A stretch of 64,000 bases of DNA from assembly GCF_002214185.1 (NCBI RefSeq), contig NZ_CP022161.1, positions 6,579,486-6,643,485 of the forward strand. Reading direction: 5' to 3'. Within the stretch, counting starts at the first letter, position 1, and every line of letters begins with the position of its first letter. The DNA is from Streptomyces capitiformicae (lineage in GTDB: Bacteria > Actinomycetota > Actinomycetes > Streptomycetales > Streptomycetaceae). The notes beneath the pieces are model-generated. The model had not been told where the DNA came from. It ran no database searches and saw only the letters and a program-made list of their open reading frames with translations. Both the position numbers and the translations under genes were made by a program. Positions 35,261 to 44,841 of the stretch are shown here, in pieces.

Positions 35261-37033
35261 TTACAGCAGCCTGAGGTCCACCGACTCGGCGAGCGCCTCG
35301 AGGCCCGCGTCCCCCGGATGCAGATGGTCCCCGCTGTCGTACGCGGGGAGCATCCGGGAAGGCCGCGCCGGATCCCGGAGCACGGCATCGAAGTCGAGCA
35401 CGCCGTCGAACTCCTCGTTGCTACGGATCCAGGCGTTCACCGCGGAGCGCTCAGCGTCGGCGGCGGCCGTGCAGCGGGCCTCGCCCTCGCAGGGCGCGAT
35501 CGTCGCCACGAGCATCCGCAGACCGCGCTCGTGGCCCCGGGCGGCGATCTCCCGCAGCCCGGCGATGACCCGGTCCGCCGACGCGCCCCAGCGGACGTCG
35601 TTGACGCCCTGGAAGACGACGGCGGTACGGGCGGAGCTCTGGGCGAGGACGTCACGGTCGAGGCGGTGCAGGGCGCTCACGCCGCCCGAACTGGTGGACA
35701 CACCGTCGCCGGGGTAGACGTCGGTGCCCACCCGGTTCGCCGAGATCCCCTGGTTGAGGACCCCGTAGCGCGGGACGGCGTTCTGGCTCCGCAGCCGGTC
35801 GGCGAGCACGTCCGGCCAGCGGCGGTTCGCGTCGGGCGTGGACTTGTCGCCGTCGGTGATCGAGTCGCCGAGGAGTACGACGGAGCCGGGGCCGCCGCCC
35901 ACGTCGACACCGGTCAGCAGCGGCCAGCCGGTGATCGTCGAGGTGTACGCCGCCGCCGAGCCGTCGCCCGCGTGGTCGCCCGGTTCGCTGACGTACGAGG
36001 TCTGCTGGGCGAGCCGGTGGACGGGCGCGGCCGACACCGTGCCCGGCAGATGGAAGCTCACCAGCAGGTCGGTGTCCGCGGGCACCTCGAAGCCGAGCGG
36101 ATCGCTGAACGCCTGTGCCCCCGCCGGGATCTCGGTACCCGCCGCACCCCGGAAGGACAACGGCACCGGCACACTCCGCGCGGCGGCGCCCTGGGCCCGC
36201 AACGCCACCGTCGCGCTCCCGACCCGTACCGGCGCCGACGCGAAGGAGTTGTCGAGCCGGATCCGCACCCGGGGCCCGCCCGCCGAGGTGTGCACCACGA
36301 GCCGCAGCGTCCGGTCGGTCCAGGGCCCGACGGCCGAGTAGCCCGAGGTCGCGGTCGCCCAGCTCCCGGTCCAGCCCTGTGACCCGGACCGCACGGACAG
36401 GGCGAACACATGCAGGTCCCGGTTGCGCGGCAGGGTCACCGAGGAGACCTCACGGCCCTGTACGACCGGCACGGTGACGACGTACAGCCGTGCCCTCTCG
36501 GCGAGTTGACCGCCGGGGGTGTTGACGCGGGGGAGCGCCACGGCCTTGGTGGCGAGTGGGCCGGTGCGCCAGTCCGGGGCGGTGAGGCGGTACGTCGAGC
36601 GGGCGCCGCCCGCGTAGCGGACCGTGCCGCTGCCCACGGCGTCGGTGCCGGCCGTGCCGGCGACCAGGAAGACGAGGGCGTCGCCACGGCCGCGTACCCG
36701 TACGGACTGGCCGTTCGCGCGTACGTTGTCCGGCTCGCCCGCAGTGCGGCGCGGCCAGGTCAGGCGTGCGCCCTGGACCGTCAGCGCGCGCCCGGGCGTC
36801 CAGCCGGCGGCGGTCAGGTCCTGTGCCGAGAGGGAGCCGCCGGAGCCGTCGAAGTCGGCCTCGGCGGGCCGGGCGTCGTCGCTGACGGCCCTGTTGTCGA
36901 AGAGCCGTTCCAGCGGCGCCGGTTCGGTGCCCGCGCCGGTGCCCGAGCCGGTGGCGGCCCGGGCGGAGGCGCCGGGTGCGAGCGTCGCCAGCAGCCCCAG
37001 TACGACGGCCGTTTTCCAGACGCGTCGGCGCAC
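35261..37033 (-). CDS. Secreted SGNH/GDSL hydrolase
   Basis: About 590 residues from GTG 37033, which has GGGAGGGGG upstream. A signal peptide (RRRVWKTAVVLGLLATLAPG ending ASARA) is followed by beta-rich segments of about 340 residues. The SGNH domain then has block I VVLLGDSITDGDKSTPDANR (nucleophile Ser), block II Gly NQGISANRV, block III VFQGVNDVRWG (Asn) and block V SGDHLHPGDAG (Asp-His). Relatives are secreted esterases or lipases acting on polysaccharide or lipid esters. A short ATGGCGGCC duplication lies just upstream of the start (about 37064-37085). Confidence 0.92.
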   Translation of the reverse strand: MRRRVWKTAVVLGLLATLAPGASARAATGSGTGAGTEPAPLERLFDNRAVSDDARPAEADFDGSGGSLSAQDLTAAGWTPGRALTVQGARLTWPRRTAGEPDNVRANGQSVRVRGRGDALVFLVAGTAGTDAVGSGTVRYAGGARSTYRLTAPDWRTGPLATKAVALPRVNTPGGQLAERARLYVVTVPVVQGREVSSVTLPRNRDLHVFALSVRSGSQGWTGSWATATSGYSAVGPWTDRTLRLVVHTSAGGPRVRIRLDNSFASAPVRVGSATVALRAQGAAARSVPVPLSFRGAAGTEIPAGAQAFSDPLGFEVPADTDLLVSFHLPGTVSAAPVHRLAQQTSYVSEPGDHAGDGSAAAYTSTITGWPLLTGVDVGGGPGSVVLLGDSITDGDKSTPDANRRWPDVLADRLRSQNAVPRYGVLNQGISANRVGTDVYPGDGVSTSSGGVSALHRLDRDVLAQSSARTAVVFQGVNDVRWGASADRVIAGLREIAARGHERGLRMLVATIAPCEGEARCTAAADAERSAVNAWIRSNEEFDGVLDFDAVLRDPARPSRMLPAYDSGDHLHPGDAGLEALAESVDLRLL

Positions 37034-37263
37034 GCGCGCCCCCTCCCGTTTCGCTGCTGACGACGATGGCGGCCATGGCGGCCATGACGGCCATGACGAT
37101 TGCGACATCGACTACAACGATGAGACGACAGATGTGCTACGAAACTAAAGAGGCGTCAGGGCACGTCAACGAGGTGCGCGTGAACCACGGACGAACTCCC
37201 GGCGAACAGGCGGCGCCCGCGCGCCTGTGGTGCGCAGAGCGGTGCGAATGACACGCTGACCAC

Positions 37264-37731
37264 ATGAACATCTCGTTCCTGGGCAACTGGCGCAAGAGGC
37301 GTGGCCCCGCTTTCGGGGTCGCGGTGTTCTCCGGCGACGACGGTGACGGTGGTGACGAGGAAGGCCACGAGGGTCTCGCCGAACTTCTCTCCGAATGCGA
37401 ACTGCTGCGCACGCAGGCCCAGCAGGCCGGTGTCGAACTCGACGACTCCGCCGCTTCGTTGGAGGCCCTCGACCAGCTCGTGCCCCGCTGGCGCGACGAC
37501 GAGGAGGCCGTGGCCTGGCTCGGCAACGACGCCGGGCTCTACCTCGGCACGGTCGTCGTCCGCACGATCCCCGGCACCCGCTGGGAGATCTGGCCCAACG
37601 GTCAGCCCGTGGTGCGGCTGGCCTCCGGCAGGGAGATCGACGTGGTCGAGGCCGGCCACGCGTGGGCCGCCAGCGGCGTACCGGAACTCTCACAGCTGTA
37701 CGCCGAGGTCGCGGAGGGCAACGTTTCCTGA
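37264..37731 (+). CDS. Conserved Streptomyces protein, DUF6278-like
   Basis: A 155-residue cytoplasmic protein: basic start (FLGNWRKRRGPAFGVAVFSG), an acidic Gly/Asp/Glu insert, then a compact domain (ELLSECELLRTQAQQAGVEL, LEALDQLVPRWRDDEEAVAW, LGNDAGLYLGTVVVRTIPGT and VRLASGREIDVVEAG). It resembles the family I know as DUF6278, assigned from memory. No function is known and no catalytic motif is visible. The ATG at 37264 has no strong ribosome-binding site. Confidence 0.75.
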   Translation: MNISFLGNWRKRRGPAFGVAVFSGDDGDGGDEEGHEGLAELLSECELLRTQAQQAGVELDDSAASLEALDQLVPRWRDDEEAVAWLGNDAGLYLGTVVVRTIPGTRWEIWPNGQPVVRLASGREIDVVEAGHAWAASGVPELSQLYAEVAEGNVS

Positions 37732-37773
37732 CGGCGGCCGACTTCTGATGACCGGCGCCACTGACCGGCTGCG

Positions 37774-37872
37774 TGCCTCGACTACGATGAGCGGTTCACC
37801 CACTTGGAGGTGATCGCGGCCGAGGGCGCCACCCCGGTCGTACCAGGAACGCTGCTGCCGAGCGGGCAGTAG
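37774..37872 (+). pseudogene. Possible C-terminal gene fragment
   Basis: A short frame ending at TAG 37870-37872 encodes CLDYDERFTHLEVIAAEGAT followed by PVVPGTLLPSGQ, which reads like the end of a real protein. No start or upstream homology exists, because a stop in the same frame lies at 37762. The family was not recognised. Confidence 0.25.
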
Positions 37873-38010
37873 CCAAGGGGCCAGGCCCGCCCGGCGGCAG
37901 CCGGAGATCACTGCTCGCGCAGCGGGATCGACACGTATGACGGGTCGTTCGGCGGCGAGGAGAAGGTCAGCTGCGCGCCGGTCGGGTTGTGCTCGATGTA
38001 GGCCCGGCCC

Positions 38011-38769
38011 CTATGAGGGGCGATGCGAGGTCGCGGCCGGAACCACCGCTGCCGCCGGCGTCTGGGCGGCGCGCGTGACGTCCGCGACGAGTTCGACGAC
38101 ATCGGGACCGTACGCCTGGGAGTTGACGACCTTCAGCAGGAGGACGAAGGTGCCCGTGCCGTACTTGCGGAACAGGCGTTCGTGGTGGCGGGCGAGATAG
38201 CGGGTGGCGGCCTGGTTGTTGATGGCGCGCTGGCCGCAGAAGAGGAAGACGGGCCGGGACTGGTCGGGCTGGCCGGTGGTGAGCCGGGCCAGGATCACAT
38301 GCTCGTTGACGCCGGGTTCCAGCCGGTAGCGCTCGCTGCCGATCTGCAGGGCGCCCCGGTCGGGCCCGGGGTCGGGGTTGGTGTTGAAGCGAATGCCGGG
38401 GAGCATCGCGGCGAGATGGGCGGCCACGCGGCGATTCGATCCGGGTCCGCCCACGCAGAACTCGGTGCGTTCGCCGAAGCCCTGCTGGGCGGCGTCCTGG
38501 GTGATGATCTGCGCGTGCGCACCGCAGTCCTTGACGAGCGCGGAGAGTTCCAGCAGCGCGAACACGTCGAAGCGGTGCACCGCCAGGTCCGAGCTGGACG
38601 GGTCGCGGTTGACCACCAGCAGGGACTCGGAGTTGTCGGGCAGTCCGAAGAACGTCTGCTTGCGGCGGAGCTTGCGCTTCCACAGGTAGGTCCGGACGAA
38701 CCAGCCCAGCGAGGCACTGATGCCCGCCGCGATCACGCCGAGGACGATATTGCGCACGTCGTCATTCAT
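38011..38769 (-). CDS. Conserved actinobacterial membrane-anchored protein, function unknown
   Basis: A 252-residue protein with one N-terminal membrane helix (NIVLGVIAAGISASLGWFVR) and a basic stop-transfer (KRKLRRK). The cytoplasmic domain of about 200 residues has SESLLVVNRDPSSSDLAVHR, FALLELSALVKDCGAHAQII, FGERTEFCVGGPGSNRRVAA and FLFCGQRAINNQAATRYLAR. The Gly-rich FCVGGPGSN and NNQAATRYLARHHERL segments are the most conserved-looking. The domain pattern looks nucleotide- or ligand-binding, but no known family was identified. The ATG at 38769 directly precedes the membrane helix. Confidence 0.75.
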   Translation of the reverse strand: MNDDVRNIVLGVIAAGISASLGWFVRTYLWKRKLRRKQTFFGLPDNSESLLVVNRDPSSSDLAVHRFDVFALLELSALVKDCGAHAQIITQDAAQQGFGERTEFCVGGPGSNRRVAAHLAAMLPGIRFNTNPDPGPDRGALQIGSERYRLEPGVNEHVILARLTTGQPDQSRPVFLFCGQRAINNQAATRYLARHHERLFRKYGTGTFVLLLKVVNSQAYGPDVVELVADVTRAAQTPAAAVVPAATSHRPS

Positions 38770-38915
38770 GGCCGCGCATGGTAGCGGGCGTCACGAAACG
38801 CCGCCCGAATCCATGACCGATTCACCGGCCCGTGATGCCACCTGACGGGACCATGGCAACCGCGTTAGTCTGCGCGGACGGTCGTTGACCGACGGTCGTT
38901 GACTGGAGGTAGTGG

Positions 38916-40724
38916 ATGCGTCTGCGTCGCCCTGTCGCGCGGAAACTGGCGGTTCTGGCGGCTTCGGCCACCGTGGTGTCGGTGGGGGCGGCGGCGCCAC
39001 CGACCTCCGCCGCGACGGACCCCGTCGAGAAGGCGCCGGTCGCCGTCGGCTACGGCGGGGCCGTCTCCAGCGTCGACCCGGACGCCTCGGCCGCCGGGAT
39101 CGAGGTGCTGAAAAAGGGCGGCAACGCGGTGGACGCCGCCGTCGCCACGGCCGCCGCGCTCGGCGTCACCGAGCCCTACTCGGCCGGCATCGGCGGAGGC
39201 GGCTACTTCGTCTACTACGACGCCAAGTCCCGCAAGGTGCACACCATCGACGGCCGCGAGACCGCACCGCTGAGCGCCGACGAGAACCTCTTCCGGGAGA
39301 ACGGCACGGCGATCCCCTTCGCGGAGGCCGTCACCAGCGGGCTCAGTGTCGGTACGCCCGGCACGCCCGCCACCTGGCAGAGCGCGCTGAGGAGTTGGGG
39401 CAGCAAGCCGCTCGCCAAGCTGCTCAAGCCCGCCGAGAAGCTCGCCCGGGACGGCTTCGTCGTCGACGCGACCTTCCGCTCCCAGACCGCCTCCAACGAG
39501 GCCCGGTTCAGGAACTTCCCGGCCACCGTCGACCTGTATCTGCCCGGCGGCGAGCTCCCGGTCGTCGGCTCGACCCTCAAGAACCCCGATCTGGCCCGTA
39601 CGTACGAGGAGTTGGGTCGCGAGGGCGTCGGTGCCCTCTACCGGGGAGACCTCGCCCAGGACATCGTCGACACCGTCAACAAACCACCGGTGGACCCGGG
39701 TTCGGGCTACAACGCACGCCCCGGCGACCTGACGACCGACGACCTCGCCGCGTACCGCACCAAGCGCCAGGCGCCCACGAAGGTGTCGTACCGGGGACTC
39801 GACGTCTACGGCATGGCCCCGTCCTCCTCCGGTGGCACGACTGTCGGTGAAGCGCTCAACATCCTTGAGCGGACCGACCTGTCGAAGGCGAGCGATGTCC
39901 AGTACCTGCACCGCTTCATCGAGGCGAGCCGTATCGCGTTCGCCGACCGTGGGCGCTGGGTCGGCGACCCCGCCTTCGAGGACGTACCGACGAAGGAACT
40001 GCTGTCGCAGAAGTTCGCCGACTCGCGCGAGTGCCTGATCAAGGACGACGCGGTGCTCACCAGCCCCGTCGCCCCGGCCGACCCGCGTAACCCGGCGGCC
40101 TGCGCGACGGGCGGTACGGCGGCTCCGACGACGTACGAGGGTGACAGCACCACCCACCTCACGGTCGCCGACAAGTGGGGCAACGTCGTCGCGTACACCC
40201 TCACCATCGAGCAGACCGGCGGCAGCGGCATCACCGTGCCGGGCCGGGGCTTCCTGCTCAACAACGAGCTGACGGACTTCTCCTTCACCCCGGCCAACCC
40301 GGCGGTGCACGATCCGAACCTGCCGGGGCCGGGCAAGCGGCCGCGCTCGTCGATGTCGCCGACGATCGTGCTGGACCAGCACGGCAAGCCGGTCGTGGCG
40401 CTCGGCTCGCCCGGCGGCGCGACCATCATCACCACCGTCCTGCGGACGCTCACCGGCTTCCTCGACCGGGGCATGCCCCTGGTGGACGCGATCGCCGCGC
40501 CGCGCGCCAGCCAGCGCAACCAGACCACGACCGAACTCGAACCGGGCCTGTGGAACAGCCCGTTGAAGACCGAGCTCGAAGCCATCGGGCACGGCTTCCG
40601 GCAGAACCCGGAGATCGGCGCGGTGGCCGGCGTCCAGCGCCTGCCCCACGGCAAGTGGCTGGCCGCCGCGGAGACCGTACGGCGCGGGGGCGGCGCGGCG
40701 ATGGTCGTGCACCCCGTGAAGTAG
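38916..40724 (+). CDS. ggt: Gamma-glutamyltransferase (secreted)
   Basis: A 602-residue Ntn-hydrolase precursor. The signal peptide (RKLAVLAASATVVSVGAAAP) precedes the large subunit (GGNAVDAAVATAAALGVTEP, GGGGYFVYYDAKSRKVHTID GRET). The autoprocessing and catalytic Thr lies in YEGDSTTHLTVADKWGNVVA. The small subunit has GFLLNNELTDF, KRPRSSMSPTIVL and ALGSPGGATIITTVLRTL. The enzyme cleaves or transfers gamma-glutamyl groups such as from glutathione outside the cell. Length and order are normal. ATG 38916 has GGAGG 7-11 bases upstream. Confidence 0.95.
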   Translation: MRLRRPVARKLAVLAASATVVSVGAAAPPTSAATDPVEKAPVAVGYGGAVSSVDPDASAAGIEVLKKGGNAVDAAVATAAALGVTEPYSAGIGGGGYFVYYDAKSRKVHTIDGRETAPLSADENLFRENGTAIPFAEAVTSGLSVGTPGTPATWQSALRSWGSKPLAKLLKPAEKLARDGFVVDATFRSQTASNEARFRNFPATVDLYLPGGELPVVGSTLKNPDLARTYEELGREGVGALYRGDLAQDIVDTVNKPPVDPGSGYNARPGDLTTDDLAAYRTKRQAPTKVSYRGLDVYGMAPSSSGGTTVGEALNILERTDLSKASDVQYLHRFIEASRIAFADRGRWVGDPAFEDVPTKELLSQKFADSRECLIKDDAVLTSPVAPADPRNPAACATGGTAAPTTYEGDSTTHLTVADKWGNVVAYTLTIEQTGGSGITVPGRGFLLNNELTDFSFTPANPAVHDPNLPGPGKRPRSSMSPTIVLDQHGKPVVALGSPGGATIITTVLRTLTGFLDRGMPLVDAIAAPRASQRNQTTTELEPGLWNSPLKTELEAIGHGFRQNPEIGAVAGVQRLPHGKWLAAAETVRRGGGAAMVVHPVK

Positions 40725-40727
40725 CCG

Positions 40728-43280
40728 TCATCCAGGGGCGGGCGGCGCCGTACGGAAGGCGAGCCGCCCGTCCTCCGCCTCCACCACCACCCGGCTGCCG
40801 GACGGCAGGCGACCGTCCAGGAGCAGCCGGGACAGGGGGTTGTCGACCTCTCGCTGGATTGTGCGGCGCAGCGGCCGGGCGCCGTACTCGGGCTCGTGGC
40901 CGTGGCGGGCGAGCCAGTCGACGGCCTGATCGGTGAACTCGATGGTGACGTCCCGCTGGTGCAGCCGGTCCCGGGTGTGCTCCAGCAACAAGCCGGTGAT
41001 CTGCCGTAGCTGGGCGTCGGAGAGCCGGCGGAAGACGACGATCTCGTCGACGCGGTTGAGGAACTCCGGCCGGAAGTGCTCACGTAGCGGCCTGAGGATC
41101 CGCTCGCGCCGCTCCTCGTCGGCCGCCTCGGTGCCGCCCGCCGAGAAGCCCAGGCCCGCCCCGCCGCGACCGATGGCCTCCGAACCCAGATTGCTCGTCA
41201 TCACGATCACCGTGTTGGTGAAGTCGACCGTGCGGCCCTGGGCGTCGGTGAGCCGGCCGTCGTCGAGGACCTGGAGCAGGATGTTGAAGACGTCCGGGTG
41301 GGCCTTCTCGACCTCGTCCAGCAACAGCAACGAGTACGGGTGCCGCCGTACGGTCTCCGTCAGCTGACCGGCCGCCTCGTGGCCGACATAGCCGGGCGGG
41401 GCGCCGACCAGCCGGCTGACCGTGTGCCGCTCCTGGTACTCGCTCATGTCGAGGCGCACCATCCGCTCCTCGCTGCCGAAGAGCGCCTCCGCGAGCGCGC
41501 GGGCCAGTTCCGTCTTGCCGACACCGGTCGGGCCCAGGAAGAGGAAGCTGCCGATCGGCCGGTCGGGGCTGGAGAGCCCGGCGCGGGAGCGCAGTACGGC
41601 GTCGGCGACCACGTCCACCGCCTCGTCCTGCCCGACGACCCGCTGGTGCAGATGTCGGGCCAGCCCGAGAAGCCGTTCCTTCTCCTCCTGGGTGAGGCTG
41701 CTGACGGGGATCCCGGTCTGCCGGGACACCACCTCGGCGATGTCCTCGGCGGTGACCTCCAGGCTCTGCCCGTCGTCGGCCTGCTCCTCGCCGTGCCCCT
41801 CGGTGATCCTGCTCTTCAACTCGCCGATCCGGTCCCGGAGCCGCGTGGCCTCCTCGTACTCCTCGCCCGCGACCGCCTGGTCCTTGTCCCTGGTCAGCTG
41901 TTCGATCTCCCGCTCCAGGGCCCGCACATCCGTTCCCTTCGTGCGGGCCCGCAGCCGCACCCGGGCCCCGGCCTGGTCCATCAGGTCGATGGCCTTGTCG
42001 GGCAGCCGGCGCTCGCTGAGATATCGGTCGGACAGGTCCACGGCGGCCACGAGCGCCTCGTCGGGGTAGCGGACCTGGTGGTGGGCCTCGTACCGGTCCC
42101 GCAGACCGCGCAGGATCTCCAGGGCGTCCGCGGCGGACGGCTCGGAGACCAGCACCGGCTGGAAGCGGCGGGCCAGTGCCGCGTCCTTCTCGATCCGGCG
42201 GTACTCCTCCAGTGTCGTCGCGCCCACGATGTTCAGCTCGCCGCGCGCCAGGGCGGGCTTGAGGATGTTGCCCGCGTCCATCGCGCTGCTCTCGCCCGCG
42301 CCGGCGCCCACGACGGTGTGCAACTCGTCGATGAAGACGATCAGTTCCTCGGAGTGCGTGCGTATCTCGTCGACGATGTTCGTCAGCCGCTCCTCGAAGT
42401 CCCCGCGGTAACGGGTCCCCGCGACCACCCCGGACAGGTCCAGGGCGACCACCCGGCGCCCGGCGAGCACGTCGGGCACGTCCCCCTCCGCGATGCGCTG
42501 GGCCAGCCCCTCCACGACGGCGGTCTTGCCCACGCCCGCCTCGCCGATGAGGACCGGGTTGTTCTTGCCCCGCCGGGAGAGCACCTCCACGGTCTGCTCG
42601 ATCTCCTCGTCCCGGCCGATCACCGGGTCGATACGGCCCAGCCGCGCGAGGTCGGTGAGATCACGGCCGTACTTGTCGAGCGTCGGGGTCGGGGCGTGGT
42701 GCGGCAGATCGGTGCGCGACTGAAGCCCGGCCGGCGTGCCCGCCGCCGGTGGCTCCGACGCCTCCGGCGGCAGCGCCGACGCCGGCAGCCGCGCCGCACC
42801 CAGGATGTGCCCGGCGGCCGAGTCCGGGTTCGCGGCGAGGGCGCTCAGGACGTGTTCGGGGCCGATGTAGCCGGAGCCGGTGGCCCTGGCCAGCTCATGG
42901 GCGTCCAGCAGAGCCCGTTTGACCGCCGGGGTCAGGGCCAGCGAGTCCGGCGTCGGCCCCTGCCCTGGCCGGTGCCGGACCGGGCCCGACCGCTCGTCGA
43001 TCTCACCGGCCAACGCGTCGGGATCGGCGCCCGCCCGGGCCACCAGAGACCGGGTCGGCTCGGCCTCGAGCGCGGCCCGCAGCAGATGCTGGGTGTCCAG
43101 GTCACTGCTGCCGTGCCGCGCCGCGTACGCCGCCGCATCCGCCACCAGCTGCCGGGCCTGGCCGCTCATCAGCCGCCCGATCTCGATCCGCTGGGGGCGC
43201 GGTCCACCGAAAAAGCGTGCGAAGAACTCACTGAAGGGGTCGGGGCCGTAGCCCTCGGGGCCCGGGAATCGGCTGTTCAT
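40728..43280 (-). CDS. ClpC-type AAA+ protease ATPase
   Basis: An 850-residue Hsp100 unfoldase that starts at ATG 43280. A distinctive N-terminus ([20 protein letters not shown]) precedes two Clp_N repeats (about 35-190). AAA-1 has [14 protein letters not shown] and [20 protein letters not shown]; then a short UVR-type middle region ([20 protein letters not shown]) rather than the long ClpB M-domain. AAA-2 has [20 protein letters not shown] and [20 protein letters not shown]. An LGF triplet ([10 protein letters not shown]) matches the ClpP-docking loop of ClpC proteins, so it may work with ClpP. A hexamer repeat lies 72 bp upstream. Confidence 0.92.
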   Translation of the reverse strand: MNSRFPGPEGYGPDPFSEFFARFFGGPRPQRIEIGRLMSGQARQLVADAAAYAARHGSSDLDTQHLLRAALEAEPTRSLVARAGADPDALAGEIDERSGPVRHRPGQGPTPDSLALTPAVKRALLDAHELARATGSGYIGPEHVLSALAANPDSAAGHILGAARLPASALPPEASEPPAAGTPAGLQSRTDLPHHAPTPTLDKYGRDLTDLARLGRIDPVIGRDEEIEQTVEVLSRRGKNNPVLIGEAGVGKTAVVEGLAQRIAEGDVPDVLAGRRVVALDLSGVVAGTRYRGDFEERLTNIVDEIRTHSEELIVFIDELHTVVGAGAGESSAMDAGNILKPALARGELNIVGATTLEEYRRIEKDAALARRFQPVLVSEPSAADALEILRGLRDRYEAHHQVRYPDEALVAAVDLSDRYLSERRLPDKAIDLMDQAGARVRLRARTKGTDVRALEREIEQLTRDKDQAVAGEEYEEATRLRDRIGELKSRITEGHGEEQADDGQSLEVTAEDIAEVVSRQTGIPVSSLTQEEKERLLGLARHLHQRVVGQDEAVDVVADAVLRSRAGLSSPDRPIGSFLFLGPTGVGKTELARALAEALFGSEERMVRLDMSEYQERHTVSRLVGAPPGYVGHEAAGQLTETVRRHPYSLLLLDEVEKAHPDVFNILLQVLDDGRLTDAQGRTVDFTNTVIVMTSNLGSEAIGRGGAGLGFSAGGTEAADEERRERILRPLREHFRPEFLNRVDEIVVFRRLSDAQLRQITGLLLEHTRDRLHQRDVTIEFTDQAVDWLARHGHEPEYGARPLRRTIQREVDNPLSRLLLDGRLPSGSRVVVEAEDGRLAFRTAPPAPG

Positions 43281-43351
43281 CCGCTGGCGAGTTCCCTGTC
43301 GGCGCGCGGCTATGCCGGACGCCTGATAGCTCGGGAGGGATGGGTTGTGTG

Positions 43352-43402
43352 GCGGGTGCGGGTGCGGGTGCGGGTGCGGGTGCGGGTGCGGGTGCGGGTG
43401 CG
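43352..43402. repeat. Hexanucleotide tandem repeat GCGGGT, 8.5 copies
   Basis: An uninterrupted GCGGGT array of 51 bp upstream of the ClpC-like gene. Number changes could alter spacing of upstream elements to its start. Confidence 0.97.
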
Positions 43403-43433
43403 TTGTGGTTGCTCGCGCCCCCAAAAAAACTGC

Positions 43434-43500
43434 CCGCACCCCATGCTGTTAAGGGGCGCGGGGAACCGCACGACCAGCCCTCACGCACCCGCAGTCCGAA
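43434..43500. repeat. Intergenic hairpin repeat with conserved tail, copy 2
   Basis: Arms CCCGCACCCC and GGGGCGCGGG (one mismatch) flank ATGCTGTTAA, followed by a GACCAGCCCTCACGC tail related to the copies at 25218 and 51522. It lies between the map stop and the clp start, both on the minus strand, so it is a likely terminator of map. Confidence 0.6.
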
Positions 43501-43513
43501 GGCGGCCGCAGTC

Positions 43514-44302
43514 CTACGGCGCTACCGTTCGGTCAGGACACGCGGTCAGGACACGCGGTCCGGACTCCGTGATGGCCACCGTGTGCTCCGCGTGGGCCGC
43601 CCGGGAGCCGTCATGCGTTCGCAGCGTCCATCCGTCCGCCGCCTCGTAGAACCCATCCGTGCCGCCGCCGATCAGCATCGGCTCGATGGCCAGCACCAGG
43701 CCCGGCCGCAGGGGCAAGCCCCGGCCTGGTCGGCCTTCGTTCGGTACGGGAGGGTCCTCGTGCATGTGGTGTCCGATGCCGTGTCCGCCGAAGCCGTCGA
43801 GGATGCCGTATCCGGCGGCGCGGCAGACGGAGCCGATGGCGTGGGCGATGTCACCGATGCGGTTGCCGACGACGGCCGCCTCGATTCCCGCGGCGAGCGC
43901 CCGCTCGGCGGTCTCGATGAGCCGCAGGTCGGCCGGGCGGGGCTCGCCGACGGTGAAGCTGATCGCCGAGTCCCCGACCCAGCCGCCCAGTTCCGCACCG
44001 CAGTCGATGGACACGAGGTCGCCGTCGCGCAGCCGGTACGAGGTCGGGATGCCGTGCACGATCGCGTCGTTGACCGAGGCGCAGATCACCGCGGGAAAGG
44101 GGACGGGCGCGAAGGAGGGCCGATAGCCCAGGAAGGGCGACGAGGCGCCCGCCGCGCGCAGCACCTCACGTGCCACCTCGTCCAGTTCGAGCAGGGATAC
44201 GCCCACGTCGGCGGCCTTCCGCGCCGCGGTGAGCGCTTGTCCCACGATCTGTCCTGCCTCGTACATCGCGTCGATGGACGCGGGCGTCTTGAGTTCCACC
44301 AT
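43514..44302 (-). CDS. map: Methionine aminopeptidase, type I
   Basis: A 262-residue metalloprotease that removes N-terminal Met from nascent proteins. The five metal ligands are present: Asp in LVSIDCGAELGGWVGDSAIS (two), His in GHGIGHHMHEDP, Glu in LAIEPMLIGGG and Glu in HAEHTVAITE. It looks like a stand-alone second copy, since the main map gene of streptomycetes lies in the ribosomal protein region. No Shine-Dalgarno precedes the ATG, but TATAGT ends 7 bases before it, so the mRNA is probably leaderless. It is divergent from an XRE-type regulator. Confidence 0.94.
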   Translation of the reverse strand: MVELKTPASIDAMYEAGQIVGQALTAARKAADVGVSLLELDEVAREVLRAAGASSPFLGYRPSFAPVPFPAVICASVNDAIVHGIPTSYRLRDGDLVSIDCGAELGGWVGDSAISFTVGEPRPADLRLIETAERALAAGIEAAVVGNRIGDIAHAIGSVCRAAGYGILDGFGGHGIGHHMHEDPPVPNEGRPGRGLPLRPGLVLAIEPMLIGGGTDGFYEAADGWTLRTHDGSRAAHAEHTVAITESGPRVLTACPDRTVAP

Positions 44303-44303
44303 G

Positions 44304-44341
44304 CCAATTACTATACCGCTCGATGTCCAATTAATATACCG
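44304..44341. promoter_or_regulatory. Direct repeats in the map-HTH divergent promoter
   Basis: CCAATTACTATACCG (44304-44318) and CCAATTAATATACCG (44327-44341) differ by one base and start 23 bp apart. The first overlaps the map -10 (TATAGT on the minus strand). They are likely binding sites for the divergent HTH protein. Confidence 0.65.
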
Positions 44342-44375
44342 GTCGCCTGGCGGCGGGCGGCATTAGTATGGGCTC

Positions 44376-44651
44376 ATGGTGCGCACCCCTCTCACCCCCG
44401 AAGAGCGCGAACGCGGCGAGCGGCTGGGCCGGTTGCTGCGCGAGGCCCGCGGCAGCCGCAGCATGGTGGAGATCGCCGCCGGCGCCGGCATCTCCGCCGA
44501 GACGCTCCGGAAGATCGAGACCGGCCGCGCCCCCACGCCGGCCTTCTTCACGGTCGCCGCCCTGGCCCGCACGCTGGGCCTGTCCATGGACGAACTCGCC
44601 GGTCAGTGCGCACCGGTCGCGGTGGTGACACCGGCCGCGGCGGTCGCCTGA
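44376..44651 (+). CDS. XRE-type HTH regulator divergent from map
   Basis: A 91-residue single-domain regulator: LTPEERERGERLGRLLREAR, then MVEIAAGAGISAETLRKIET (recognition helix), then AFFTVAALARTLGLSMDELA, and a short Ala/Val-rich tail. A TAGTAT hexamer ends 6 bases before the ATG and no Shine-Dalgarno is present, suggesting a leaderless transcript. It probably controls map and itself through the repeats at 44304-44341. Confidence 0.85.
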   Translation: MVRTPLTPEERERGERLGRLLREARGSRSMVEIAAGAGISAETLRKIETGRAPTPAFFTVAALARTLGLSMDELAGQCAPVAVVTPAAAVA

Positions 44652-44841
44652 CCGTTTGTCCTGTCACCTGGGGGGCCGATTTCGCGCACCTCACCCCTAC
44701 TCCGCCCTCACATCACGCACAGCCGCCACCCGACCGCGCACAGCGCACTGCGTCCACTCCGAAAGCTTCGCGTAGCGCGGCTGTAACACAACTGGTGTTT
44801 TCTAGCGGATCGGAGCATTCCAGTCTGCCGGGGAGCATGCG

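Noticed and set aside
37064..37100. ATGGCGGCC-type short repeats upstream of the SGNH hydrolase as coding N-terminus
   Set aside because: A better start at 37033 has a ribosome-binding site and directly precedes a signal peptide; the repeats lie outside the gene.
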